NCBI RefSeq assembly: GCF_009674485.1
Contig: NZ_WKJJ01000032.1
Span: 1-64,000 of the forward strand
Reading direction: 5' to 3'
DNA length: 64,000 bases
From: Pseudoduganella rivuli
GTDB lineage: Bacteria > Pseudomonadota > Gammaproteobacteria > Burkholderiales > Burkholderiaceae_D
The notes beneath the pieces are model-generated. The model saw nothing but the letters and a program-made list of their open reading frames with translations. It was not told where the DNA came from and ran no database searches. A program made the position numbers and the translations under genes. Below, one piece after another: positions 44,331 through 53,300 of the stretch. Every line of letters begins with the position of its first letter. The first letter of the stretch is position 1.

Positions 44331-46226
44331 TCAGGCTGCCATTTCTTTGCGGAGGAAGGCTTCGAACATCAGCACGGTCCAGATGAACGTGCTGTTGTCG
44401 CGGCGTCCGGATTCGTGCTGTTCCACCAGGTCGCGCAAATACGCCTGGTTGAAAATGCCGGTATCGGCCAGCAGGGGGCCGAGCAGCGCATCGCGCACGC
44501 GCTGCTTCAGCGGCCCCCGCAGCCAGGCCGCCAGCGGCACGGAAAAGCCCATTTTCTTGCGGTACAGGACATCGTGGGACAGGTGCGGTTCCAGGCTTTT
44601 CTTGAAGATGTACTTGCCTTCGCCGCCCTTGAGCTTGAGGTCGGGCGGCAAGCCCGACACCCATTCGACAAAGGTGTGGTCCAGCAGCGGCACGCGCACT
44701 TCCAGCGAATGGGCCATGCTGGCGCGGTCCACCTTGGTCAGGATGTCGCCCGGCAGGTAGGTTTTGAAGTCCAGGTATTGCAGCAGCGACAGCGGATCGT
44801 CGGTTGGCGAATTTTTTGCATGGTCCTGCATCACGGACACGGCGCGGTAGCCCTGCAGGCGAGCCTTGAAGCGGTCCGAAAACAGTTCGGCGCGCACGCG
44901 GTCCGGCATGAACGACACGCCGTGGAAATAGCCTTCCACCAGGTCGCGCGCGATTGATTCGAACGTGGTCTTGGCGCGGAACACGCGCGGCGCCCAGTCG
45001 GCTTTCGGATACAGCTTGCCCAAGGTGCCGAACACCGGCTTGCGCAGGCTGGCCGGGATGCGGTCGCGCACGCTGTGCTCGGCCATTGCCATGCGGTAGC
45101 GGCGGTAGCCGGCGAAATTCTCGTCGCCGCCATCGCCCGACAGCGACACCGTCACGCGCTGGCGCGCCAGCTGGCACACGCGGTAGGTGGGGATGGCGGA
45201 ACTGTCCGCATACGGTTCGTCATACAGGTGCACCAGCTGGTCGACCAGGCTGTAGTCGTCGCCGCTGACGATTTGCGCGTGGTGATGCGTCTTGTACTGT
45301 TGCGCGACCTGGGTGGCGTACGCGGTCTCATCGAAATTCGCGTCGTCGAAGCCGATCGAGCACGTGTTGACGGCCGGCGCATTTTCCTGAGCCATCGTGG
45401 CCACCACGGCCGACGAATCCACGCCGCCCGACAGGAACGCGCCCAGCGGCACTTCGGCCACCATCTGGCTTTGTACGGATTCGCGCACGCGCTCGATGAC
45501 TTCGCGCGCCACGTCCGCTTCGCTGCCGACCTTCACGGGCTTGAACGGCACGTCCCACCAGCGTTCCTGCCTGACCGCCGTATCGCCGACTTTCAGCACG
45601 ATGCGGTGGCCCGGCTGCAATTTGTACGCATTGTGGAAGATGGTTTTCGGTTCCGGGATATAGCCGTATGCGAAATAATCCTCGACCGCCTGCGGATTGA
45701 GTTCGCGCGACAGTTCCGGGTGCGTCATGATGGACTTGAGCTCGGAACCGAACACGAAATAACCGGTCGGCAGCAGCGAATAGAACATCGGTTTGACGCC
45801 GATGTGGTCGCGCGCCAGGAACATGGTTTGCTTGTTGCGGTCCCAGATGCCGAACGCGAACATGCCGCGCAGGCGGTGCACGCAATCCGGGCCCCACGCT
45901 TCCCACGCGTGCAGCACCACTTCCGTGTCGGACTTGGTGCGGAATTCGTAGCCCATGCCTTTCAGCTCGGCCATCAGTTCGCGGTAGTTGTAGGTTTCGC
46001 CGTTGTAGACGATCACCACGCTCTTGTCCGCATTGAACAGCGGCTGCTGGCCCGTGGCCAGGTCGATCACGGACAGGCGGCGGTGGCCCATGCCCAGCGC
46101 TTTTTCCAGATACAGCTCGCCCTCGTCCGGGCCGCGGTGATGCTGGCTTTCATTCATGCGGTGCAGGGCGGCGCGATCGATGTCGCGCTGGCCAGTGGTA
46201 TCAAAAATTCCGACGATTCCGCACAT
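44331..46226 (-). CDS. XrtA-associated asparagine synthetase-like amidotransferase
   Basis: A 631-residue enzyme. The N-terminal class II glutamine amidotransferase domain has nucleophile Cys2 (MCGIVGIFD), RRLSVIDLATGQQP and YNGETYNYRELM; the C-terminal synthetase domain has the PP-loop FLSGGVDSSAVVA and the SGDGGDENFAGYRRY segment. This matches the TIGR03108-type protein encoded in XrtA loci, thought to amidate a sugar carboxylate rather than make asparagine. It is flanked by two glycosyltransferases in the same operon. Confidence 0.92.
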   Translation of the reverse strand: MCGIVGIFDTTGQRDIDRAALHRMNESQHHRGPDEGELYLEKALGMGHRRLSVIDLATGQQPLFNADKSVVIVYNGETYNYRELMAELKGMGYEFRTKSDTEVVLHAWEAWGPDCVHRLRGMFAFGIWDRNKQTMFLARDHIGVKPMFYSLLPTGYFVFGSELKSIMTHPELSRELNPQAVEDYFAYGYIPEPKTIFHNAYKLQPGHRIVLKVGDTAVRQERWWDVPFKPVKVGSEADVAREVIERVRESVQSQMVAEVPLGAFLSGGVDSSAVVATMAQENAPAVNTCSIGFDDANFDETAYATQVAQQYKTHHHAQIVSGDDYSLVDQLVHLYDEPYADSSAIPTYRVCQLARQRVTVSLSGDGGDENFAGYRRYRMAMAEHSVRDRIPASLRKPVFGTLGKLYPKADWAPRVFRAKTTFESIARDLVEGYFHGVSFMPDRVRAELFSDRFKARLQGYRAVSVMQDHAKNSPTDDPLSLLQYLDFKTYLPGDILTKVDRASMAHSLEVRVPLLDHTFVEWVSGLPPDLKLKGGEGKYIFKKSLEPHLSHDVLYRKKMGFSVPLAAWLRGPLKQRVRDALLGPLLADTGIFNQAYLRDLVEQHESGRRDNSTFIWTVLMFEAFLRKEMAA

Positions 46227-46244
46227 GGTGCAATTCCTGTAGCT

Positions 46245-47417
46245 TTAATGAACGCGCGCCGCCGGACGGCCCAGCTTTTGCTGGCGCAGTTCGTCGTACA
46301 GCGCGAGATAGGAGTCCAGCATGGCGGCCATGCTGTAGTGTTGGATCACGCGCTGCCGGCCCGCCGCGCCGTGCTGGCGGCACAGTTCGGCGTCGGTCGC
46401 ATAGCGCGCCAGCGCCTGCGCCAGCGCGGGTGCGTCGGCCGGCGGCACCAGGCTGCCATGCACGCCTTCGGTCACCACTTCCGGCATGCCGCCCACGCGC
46501 GACACCACCACCGGCAGCGCGCACGCCATCGCTTCCAGCAGCGACACGGGCGTGCCTTCGGCCAGAGACGGCAGCGCGAACAGCGAAAAACCGTGCAGCA
46601 CGGTGTCGATATCGTTGCGCGAACCGGGCAGCCACACCACGTCCTGCAATCCCGCCGCCGCCACCTGCTCGCGCAGCGCCGGCAACAGCGGGCCGTCGCC
46701 CACGATCGACAGGCGCAGGCGGTGATGCTGGTCCGGCAGCAGCGTGCGCAGCGCAATGAACCCTTCCACCAGGCCCTTGTGGTGCTTGACGTCCTGGATC
46801 CGCGCCACGGTGCCGATCACGAAGTGTTCCGGGCCCCACGGCGAACCGCCGGACTGGTACGGACCGTGACGGAAGCGATCCGTATCGACGCCGTTGTTGA
46901 TCAATTGCGCCTTGGCGCGGGGAATGCGCACCACCTGGTCCAGCCATTTTTCCAGGTCGGCCGAGACGGTGACGTAGCGGTCGATGAAGGGCGCCACCAG
47001 GCGGCGCAGCAGGTTGTGTTTCGGGTTCAAGCCTTGCGGGTCGCGCGCATCGCGCCCGTGTTCCGCATGGATGCGCACGGGCACGCCGGCCAGCATGGCG
47101 GCCGGCGCATATTCCAGCGTGGCCAGGTTATACGTATGCAGCACCGTGGGGCGCAGCCGGCGCAGCAGCTTCCACAGCTTCACGTGGATGCCGGGCGCCT
47201 GGCCGGGCGGCTTGTGCAAGGCATGCACTTCCACGCCGGGCTGCGTGATGCGCTCGGCAAACGACGTGTAGTGGGTCAGGCACACCAGTGCATGGCGGTA
47301 GCGCTCCGGCGGCATGCGGTTGATGCAGTCGACCAGCAAGGTTTCCAGACCGCCCACGTCCAGCGCGTACACGAGGTGCACCACCAGTGGACGTTCGTCC
47401 TGCGGCAATGGCGGCAT
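46245..47417 (-). CDS. XrtA-associated glycosyltransferase (TIGR03088-like)
   Basis: A 390-residue GT4 enzyme with opening VVHLVYALDVGGLETLLVDCINRMP, HAEHGRDARDP, TVSADLEKWL and the C-terminal LPSLAEGTPVSLLEAMACALPVVVS. The position next to exosortase A matches the TIGR03088 family. Two starts are possible: 47429, whose ATG overlaps the exosortase stop (ATGA) but has a badly spaced site, and 47417, which has GAGGA 5 nt upstream; I prefer 47417. Confidence 0.88.
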   Translation of the reverse strand: MPPLPQDERPLVVHLVYALDVGGLETLLVDCINRMPPERYRHALVCLTHYTSFAERITQPGVEVHALHKPPGQAPGIHVKLWKLLRRLRPTVLHTYNLATLEYAPAAMLAGVPVRIHAEHGRDARDPQGLNPKHNLLRRLVAPFIDRYVTVSADLEKWLDQVVRIPRAKAQLINNGVDTDRFRHGPYQSGGSPWGPEHFVIGTVARIQDVKHHKGLVEGFIALRTLLPDQHHRLRLSIVGDGPLLPALREQVAAAGLQDVVWLPGSRNDIDTVLHGFSLFALPSLAEGTPVSLLEAMACALPVVVSRVGGMPEVVTEGVHGSLVPPADAPALAQALARYATDAELCRQHGAAGRQRVIQHYSMAAMLDSYLALYDELRQQKLGRPAARVH

Positions 47418-47425
47418 ATCGTTCC

Positions 47426-48979
47426 TCATTTCCTGCTCGCGGAATCGTAGGCGGCGTCGATGGCGGGCAACTGGCCTTGCAGGAAGTTGCGCAGCACGGT
47501 GCGCGCCGCTTCGGCATTCTTGGGCTGCAGCGGCGTCGCCACCATGATGGCGGCGCCATCGTCGCCCTGCACGGACAGTTTGCGCCAAGCCTGCCACAAC
47601 TTGCCCTCGTAATTATTCGCCGTGGCATGGGAACCCACGCGCAGCCAGTGCCACACCAGCAGGTCGCCGTCCGGGCCGCTGATGTGCGCTTCGCGCACGG
47701 CAAACTGGCGGCCGGCTATCTGTTCGTTGCGGCGCTCCGCGTCCACCGTGTGATAGGGGTCTTTTTCCCCCGTCAGCCCGTTGCTGGACGTGATCAGGGC
47801 CTTGTCGTTGCGCTGGTTGCGGTAGAACAGCATGTGCACGGCGACCGGGCCGCCGTCCGCCTGGAGCAGGCGCGCCAGGCTGGCGTCGGGCGGCGTATAG
47901 CGCGGTTCCCAGCGCGTGAACGGTGCTGCCGGCGGCAATGGCAAGTCCAGCGCCAGGCCTGGCGCGTGCGGGTTGTGGTTGGCGCCATCGCTCCATGCGG
48001 CCCATGCGGGCCACAGCGCCGCCAGTGCAATCACGGCGCCGGCGAGGGTGGCATGCGATTTCGCGGATGCTTGCTGAACGGCGGGCTGGCCGGCGACGGC
48101 GGGCGCCGCCACCGGATCCGGCTGGTCCTGGTGCCAGTAGCCGCCAATCCAGAACATCAGCAGCATCACGAGGCCGAAGAACAGCCAGCCATAGATCAGG
48201 TGGTCGACGCCGACCGCCAGCGTCATGCCGCTGTAGTGGCCGATCATGACGATCATGAAGGCGCGCAAACCGTTGGCAATCACGGGTACCACGATCGACA
48301 GGCCGACAAACAACAGGCGGCGGCCCCAGGTGCGGTAAGTCAGGTAGCCATACAGGCAGCCCAGCGTGATGGAGGAAATCAGGTAGCGCACACCGCTGCA
48401 CGCTTCCACCACCGACCAGCTGCCGCTGGGGATTTCAAAATGGGTGCCGTTGCGCAGCACCGGCATGCCGATCACGTGCAGGCACCATACGGTGAAATCC
48501 GCGGTGAAACTGATCAGCGGGTCGATGAAGACTTCGCCGAACGGCACGGCAAACAGGACGAACAGCAGGGGGAACGCCAGCGAACGGGCCAGCGCCAGGC
48601 CGAACATGGCCAGCGCCGCCAGCGGCAGCATGGTGGCAAACGCGTATTGCATCACCACCTGCACTTCGCCCATGCGCGCCACCAGCCAGGCGGCGCCCGC
48701 CAGCGCCAGCGCCAGCAAGGCGGGCCAGAAAGGGCGGGGCGGATACACGAGGAAATTCGCGCGGCGGCGCCAGATCAGCCACAAGCTGATCGGCAGGATC
48801 ACGTAACCGTGCGCGAAGGTTTCCGAACTGTTCCACAGCGCCACGATGGACGAGGCGGTGTTGAAGTACAGCGCGAACAGCGCGGCCATCACCAGCGCCG
48901 TGAACAGCAATGCCGGCAACGGCTTGTTGGTGGCGGAGACGGAAGCGGGCGGCATGGCGGTGGCGGAATTCAATTGCAT
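47426..48979 (-). CDS. xrtA: Exosortase A with fused C-terminal EpsI domain
   Basis: A 517-residue inner-membrane cysteine protease/transpeptidase that cuts PEP-CTERM sorting signals. About eight helices are followed by a periplasmic EpsI (DUF3485-like) domain from about residue 315 to the end. The catalytic triad is complete: Cys194 in VVEACSGVRYL, Arg239 in ANGLRAFM and His260 in VDHLIYGW. The fusion of exosortase with EpsI is usual for the XrtA type. It overlaps the upstream glycosyltransferase gene by 10 nt. No protein with a PEP-CTERM tail is encoded in this window, so substrates lie elsewhere. Confidence 0.95.
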   Translation of the reverse strand: MQLNSATAMPPASVSATNKPLPALLFTALVMAALFALYFNTASSIVALWNSSETFAHGYVILPISLWLIWRRRANFLVYPPRPFWPALLALALAGAAWLVARMGEVQVVMQYAFATMLPLAALAMFGLALARSLAFPLLFVLFAVPFGEVFIDPLISFTADFTVWCLHVIGMPVLRNGTHFEIPSGSWSVVEACSGVRYLISSITLGCLYGYLTYRTWGRRLLFVGLSIVVPVIANGLRAFMIVMIGHYSGMTLAVGVDHLIYGWLFFGLVMLLMFWIGGYWHQDQPDPVAAPAVAGQPAVQQASAKSHATLAGAVIALAALWPAWAAWSDGANHNPHAPGLALDLPLPPAAPFTRWEPRYTPPDASLARLLQADGGPVAVHMLFYRNQRNDKALITSSNGLTGEKDPYHTVDAERRNEQIAGRQFAVREAHISGPDGDLLVWHWLRVGSHATANNYEGKLWQAWRKLSVQGDDGAAIMVATPLQPKNAEAARTVLRNFLQGQLPAIDAAYDSASRK

Positions 48980-50166
48980 AGCTGTGCCTCGATGCTGGCC
49001 AGGTTGGTTTGCCAGCTGTAGCGCGCCAGCACGCGGGTGCGGGCGGCCAGCCCCACTTTTTCCGTGGCGGCCATGTTGTGCAGCTGGGCGATGACGGTAT
49101 CGGCAAAGGCGGCGGCGCCATCGGCCAGCAACACTTCGTTGCCTGGCATGGCTTCAATGCCTTCCAGCGCCTGCGGCGACACCACGCACGCCTTACCCAT
49201 GGCCATCGCTTCCAGTACCTTGTTCTGGATGCCGCGCGCCACGCGCAGCGGCGCCACCGACAGCGCGGCATGGGCCAGGTAGGGACGCACGTCCGGCACG
49301 GTGCCGGTCACGACGATGCCGGGCGTTTGCGCCAGTGCCTGCACGGCGGCGGCGGGACGGGCGCCGACGATATAAAAGCGCACACCGGGACACGCCTGGC
49401 GGATGCGCGGCAGGATGTCGGCCGCGAACCATTGCACGGCATCGATGTTCGGCCAGTAATCCATCGCGCCCGTGAACACCACGGCTTGCTCGCCGGGGGC
49501 GTAGGGCGACGCCAGGCCGGCGTCCGGCGAAAAGTACGCGGTATCGACGCCATTGTTGAAGTAGCCGATGCGCGGCGCGCTTTCCGGCGCCAGCCGGGTA
49601 AACAAGGCCGCTTCCGGCGCCGAGACAAACAGCGAGGCGGCGGACGATGCCGCCACCTGCCGCTCATAGCGCAGCAATTGTTTGGCTTCGTGGCGGAACA
49701 GCAGGCTGGCGGGCCATGGCTTTTTCTCGCCATATTCGCGCCACTTTTCCGAGTCCACGTCGACAAAATCCACCACGCGGTGCGCGTGCGGGAAGGCGTC
49801 CGCGTATTGCGCCATGGCGGACGAAAACACCAGGATGCGCTGGATGCCGTACTGGCGCATGGTGTCGGCGACCCACGCGCGCAGCTTGGCGTTGCGGTAA
49901 TAGTCGAGCGACAGCGAGCGGTTGCCCAGCAGGGCGCCCAGGCTGCGCACGCGCGCCAGCTTCGGGTTCAGCTTCGCGAAGTGCGAACTGGCGCACAGCG
50001 CTTCCACCTTGGGCACGTGCTGCCAGTCGTCTTCATCGTCGACGAAGGTGGCCAGGTGCACGCGGTGGTTTTGCGCCAGGTGCTTGAGCAGGTGATACGA
50101 CCGGATCTTGTCGCCCTTGTTGGGCGGATATGGAATCCGATGCACCAGCATCAATAAATCGTCCAT
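48970..50166 (-). CDS. XrtA-associated glycosyltransferase (TIGR03087-like)
   Basis: A 398-residue GT-B enzyme. The opening LMLVHRIPYPPNKGDKIRSYHLLKHLA and the C-terminal VAPLRVARGIQNKVLEAMAMGKACVVS are characteristic of the sugar transferase encoded next to exosortase A. Start 50166 has AAGGAA 7 nt upstream. It overlaps xrtA by 10 nt and follows the FemAB-like gene after 10 bp, within one tight operon. Confidence 0.92.
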   Translation of the reverse strand: MDDLLMLVHRIPYPPNKGDKIRSYHLLKHLAQNHRVHLATFVDDEDDWQHVPKVEALCASSHFAKLNPKLARVRSLGALLGNRSLSLDYYRNAKLRAWVADTMRQYGIQRILVFSSAMAQYADAFPHAHRVVDFVDVDSEKWREYGEKKPWPASLLFRHEAKQLLRYERQVAASSAASLFVSAPEAALFTRLAPESAPRIGYFNNGVDTAYFSPDAGLASPYAPGEQAVVFTGAMDYWPNIDAVQWFAADILPRIRQACPGVRFYIVGARPAAAVQALAQTPGIVVTGTVPDVRPYLAHAALSVAPLRVARGIQNKVLEAMAMGKACVVSPQALEGIEAMPGNEVLLADGAAAFADTVIAQLHNMAATEKVGLAARTRVLARYSWQTNLASIEAQLCN

Positions 50167-50176
50167 GTGCCGTTCC

Positions 50177-51265
50177 TTAACCCAGGCTGCGCACGATGAA
50201 CGGGCCAAGGAAATTGGCCACAGGCAGCGGCAGGCGCTTCCACATCTTGATGAACAGCTGGTACTTCGGGTTCAGCGGATTATTGTCCGGCAACGCGGTT
50301 GCCTTGATCAGCTTGTACTCGTAGCCCAGGTGGGTGGGGGAAAAGCCCCAGTTTTTCTTGAAATCGAACGCGCCCGTACCCAGCTTGCTGCGGCCAAAGT
50401 CGAAGCTGCGGCAACCCTTCGCGGCCGCGGCCTGCATCAGGTTCCAGTACATGAAGTCGTTGCCGGCGCACTCGCGCGCGGCCGGCAGGCTGCCACCGTA
50501 ATACGGCAGCACTTCATCGCGCCAGTAAAAACTCATGACGCCGGCGATCAGTTCGTCGCCGCGCACAATGATGCGGATTTCGCATTCGTCGCCGAATACT
50601 TCCTTGATGACCTTGAAGTATTTCTTCGGGAACACCGGCGTGCCGAGGCGGTGCACGCTGGTGGCGTAAGCCGTGAAGAAGCGGTCGACGTCCTGGTCGA
50701 GTTCGCCCCGCAATTCGCATTTGATTCCCTTGCGCACCATGGCGCGCTGCTTGCGGGGGATCGCATTCATGTTTTCTTCGTCGTCGGCGCTGATTTCCTT
50801 GCGGAACGTGACGTACAGTTCCTTGGTGTGCCACGACGGGTCGCCCGGATGGGCGGACGTTTCATAACGGTGCTCCAAATGGCCTACGCCCAGTTCGCGC
50901 GCCAGCCGTTCCGCTTCCGCGTCCAGCAGCGCGCGCGCCTGGTCGTCGACAGCGGCGATGCCGCCCACCACGCAAAACGGCAGCGAACCGAGGAAGTGGC
51001 CGAACAGCCGGCTTTTGACTTCGGCCAGCGGCAGCACGCCGACGATTTCGCCGTTGCGCTCGGCATAGTAAAACCACGTGCGATGGCCGTACACCTTGTC
51101 GATGATGGTTTTCCAGCCGGCGCGGTGGAAGAAGGTCGCTTCCGGGCAGGACTGCACGAAAGCGTCCCAGCGGGCATAATCAGCCGACACGGCCGGCGGC
51201 AGCAGGCGCAGGGTGATGGCGGCGGTCGGGGCCGCCTGAGGCAGTTCTGCCAGGTCAGTGCTCAT
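50177..51265 (-). CDS. XrtA-associated FemAB-like acyltransferase
   Basis: A 362-residue protein of the GNAT-like FemAB superfamily. Features include ATFFHRAGWKTIIDKVYGHRTWFYYA, GVLPLAEVKS, IPRKQRAMVRKG and the second GNAT half with SFYWRDEVLPYYGGS and FDFGRSKLGTGAFDFKKNWG. Members in peptidoglycan synthesis transfer aminoacyl groups from tRNA; in XrtA loci the role is unproven but may be aminoacylation of the glycan. The start at 51265 is 2 bp after the upstream stop. Confidence 0.9.
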   Translation of the reverse strand: MSTDLAELPQAAPTAAITLRLLPPAVSADYARWDAFVQSCPEATFFHRAGWKTIIDKVYGHRTWFYYAERNGEIVGVLPLAEVKSRLFGHFLGSLPFCVVGGIAAVDDQARALLDAEAERLARELGVGHLEHRYETSAHPGDPSWHTKELYVTFRKEISADDEENMNAIPRKQRAMVRKGIKCELRGELDQDVDRFFTAYATSVHRLGTPVFPKKYFKVIKEVFGDECEIRIIVRGDELIAGVMSFYWRDEVLPYYGGSLPAARECAGNDFMYWNLMQAAAAKGCRSFDFGRSKLGTGAFDFKKNWGFSPTHLGYEYKLIKATALPDNNPLNPKYQLFIKMWKRLPLPVANFLGPFIVRSLG

Positions 51266-51267
51266 CG

Positions 51268-52149
51268 TTATTTCAGGAAGATGCGGTCCATCCGGTCCCA
51301 CGCGAAATCACGCGTGAGGGCGCGGATGCGGCCATCCATCTTTTCCATGTTGACGTAGTGACGGAAACGGGTTTTCAGGTTGATGCCGTCCGGGCGAGGC
51401 TGGCCGGGATCGATTTCCCACGGGTGGAAATAAAAGATCGCGGGCTGGCCGTCACGCTGGTTCACTTGCTGCATCAGCCAGCGCGACAACGCGTACGGGA
51501 ACAGGCGGAAATAACCGCCGCCGCCGGCCGGCAAGTTGCGCTGGCCCAGGCGGACGGTCGTGATCGGCACTTCCAGCAAGCCGTCACTGCCGTTCGGATG
51601 CCATGCAAAGCGGGGCGCGTCCGGCATGCCGTAATGGTCGTGCCGCACCGGGTAAATGCTGGAACTGTAGCGGTAGCCTGCCTCGTGCAGCGCTTCCAGC
51701 GCCCACAGGTTGCCGTGGCCGATGGAAAAACTCGGCGCGCGGTAACCCAGCACCTGTTGTCCGCCGATGTCTTCCAGAATGGCCTTGGCCGAGCTGATGT
51801 CCTGCGTGAACTGGGCCCGGTCCTGGTCCGATGCGCGCAAGTGGCCATAGCCGTGGCTGGCCAGTTCATGGCCGCCGGCGACGATGCGCTTGACCAGCGC
51901 CGGATAGCGCTCGGCGATCCAGCCCAGCGTAAAGAACGTGGCTTTGACGCCGCCCTCGTCGAGGATGGCGAGGATGCGGTCGACATTGGCTTCCACGCGG
52001 CATTCGCGGTCGGGCCAGCTTTCGCGCGTGATGTACGGCGCGAAGGCGGAGACCTGGAAATAATCTTCCACGTCGATGGTCATGGCGTTGCGGATTGCCG
52101 ACGCCTGGTGCAGGGCTTGGCCCTCCTGCGGGGACAGGGGCGCGTTCAT
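51268..52149 (-). CDS. XrtA-system polysaccharide deacetylase (DUF3473 type)
   Basis: A 293-residue NodB-fold enzyme. The blocks are MTIDVEDYF, ATFFTLGWIAE, GHELASHGYGH, GYRAPSFSI and the C-terminal FYFHPWEIDPGQP, which marks the DUF3473 subgroup tied to XrtA (TIGR03006-like). It has no signal peptide. Its ATG overlaps the wecB stop (ATGA). It is the most typical of the three deacetylase-like proteins here. Confidence 0.93.
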   Translation of the reverse strand: MNAPLSPQEGQALHQASAIRNAMTIDVEDYFQVSAFAPYITRESWPDRECRVEANVDRILAILDEGGVKATFFTLGWIAERYPALVKRIVAGGHELASHGYGHLRASDQDRAQFTQDISSAKAILEDIGGQQVLGYRAPSFSIGHGNLWALEALHEAGYRYSSSIYPVRHDHYGMPDAPRFAWHPNGSDGLLEVPITTVRLGQRNLPAGGGGYFRLFPYALSRWLMQQVNQRDGQPAIFYFHPWEIDPGQPRPDGINLKTRFRHYVNMEKMDGRIRALTRDFAWDRMDRIFLK

Positions 52150-53300
52150 GATGTCTTGCAGCCGGCCTGCATCCAGGCCTGCAGTTTTTCCGCGATGCGC
52201 ACGGCAGCCTTGCCATCCCAGAAGTACGGCACGCGGCCGGCCTTGCCGCCGCCCGCCATGACTTCATTGTAGATGGCCATGATCTTGTCCGGATCCTGGC
52301 CGGCGATGGTGTTGGTGCCTTCATCGACGGTGATCGGACGCTCGGTATTGTTGCGCAGCGTGATGCACGGCGTGCCCAGCGCCGTGGTTTCTTCCTGGAT
52401 GCCGCCGGAGTCCGTCAGCACCACGCGGGCGCCTTTCATCAGGCCCAGCATTTCCAGGTAGCCCATTGGCGGCAGCAGCAGGATATTACTGTTTTCCACC
52501 AGGTGATTCAGGCCGGCTTTTTCAATCATGCCGCGGGTGCGCGGGTGCAGCGGGAAGATGATCGGCGTACGTTCGCCGATGCGGTTGGCGGTTTCCAGCA
52601 AGGTGCGCAGCACGGCAAAGTCGTCCACGTTTGACGGACGGTGCAGGGTCAGCACGGCATATCCTTCGGCGCCGCTGGCAAAGCCTGGTTTGCCGTGGTC
52701 GGCCACGATCTGTTCCGCCGAAATGGCACGGGGCAGGTTGCGCACCAGCGTGTCGATCATGACGTTGCCGACGAAGTGGATGCGTTCCTTGGCGATGCCT
52801 TCGCGCAGCAGGTTCGCTTCACCGCTTTCTTCCGTGGTGAACAGCAGGTCGGAAATCTGGTCCGTCAGCACGCGGTTGATTTCTTCAGGCATGGCGCGGT
52901 CGAAGCTGCGCAAGCCCGCTTCCACGTGGATCACGGGGACGCCTTTCTTGGCGGCGACCAGCGCGCAGGCGATGGTGGAATTCACGTCGCCCACCACCAG
53001 CACGGCGGTCGGCTGCACCTGGTCCAGCGCCGGCTCGAATTTTTTCATGACGTCGGCGGTCTGGATCGCATGGCTGCCGGAACCCACTTCCAGGTTGATG
53101 TCCGGATCGGGAATGCCGAGCGCGGCGAAATACTGGTGGTTCATGGCCACGTCATAGTGCTGGCCGGTATGCACCAGTTGCACGTCCACGTGCGGACGCA
53201 GTTCGGCCAGCGCGGCCATGATGGGCGCCATCTTCATGAAATTCGGACGGGCGCCGACGACGCACAGGATGCGGAAAGGGGATTGGGCTGCGGTATTCAT
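52146..53300 (-). CDS. wecB: Non-hydrolysing UDP-GlcNAc 2-epimerase
   Basis: A 384-residue enzyme that interconverts UDP-GlcNAc and UDP-ManNAc. Conserved pieces are VVGARPNFMKMAP, VHTGQHYD, VVGDVNSTIACALVA, HVEAGLRSFDRAMPEEINR, TLHRPSNVDD, DSGGIQEETTALGTPCITLRNNTERP in part, and the EGTN segment. It overlaps both neighbours by 4 nt (ATGA), giving tight coupling with the deacetylase and ATPase genes. ManNAc is therefore a likely sugar of the polymer. Confidence 0.95.
   Translation of the reverse strand: MNTAAQSPFRILCVVGARPNFMKMAPIMAALAELRPHVDVQLVHTGQHYDVAMNHQYFAALGIPDPDINLEVGSGSHAIQTADVMKKFEPALDQVQPTAVLVVGDVNSTIACALVAAKKGVPVIHVEAGLRSFDRAMPEEINRVLTDQISDLLFTTEESGEANLLREGIAKERIHFVGNVMIDTLVRNLPRAISAEQIVADHGKPGFASGAEGYAVLTLHRPSNVDDFAVLRTLLETANRIGERTPIIFPLHPRTRGMIEKAGLNHLVENSNILLLPPMGYLEMLGLMKGARVVLTDSGGIQEETTALGTPCITLRNNTERPITVDEGTNTIAGQDPDKIMAIYNEVMAGGGKAGRVPYFWDGKAAVRIAEKLQAWMQAGCKTS

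Noticed and set aside
43057..45177. A longer version of the glycosyltransferase gene running into the amidotransferase gene
   Set aside because: The first 290 codons are read out of frame from the amidotransferase gene; the conserved enzyme begins at 44301.
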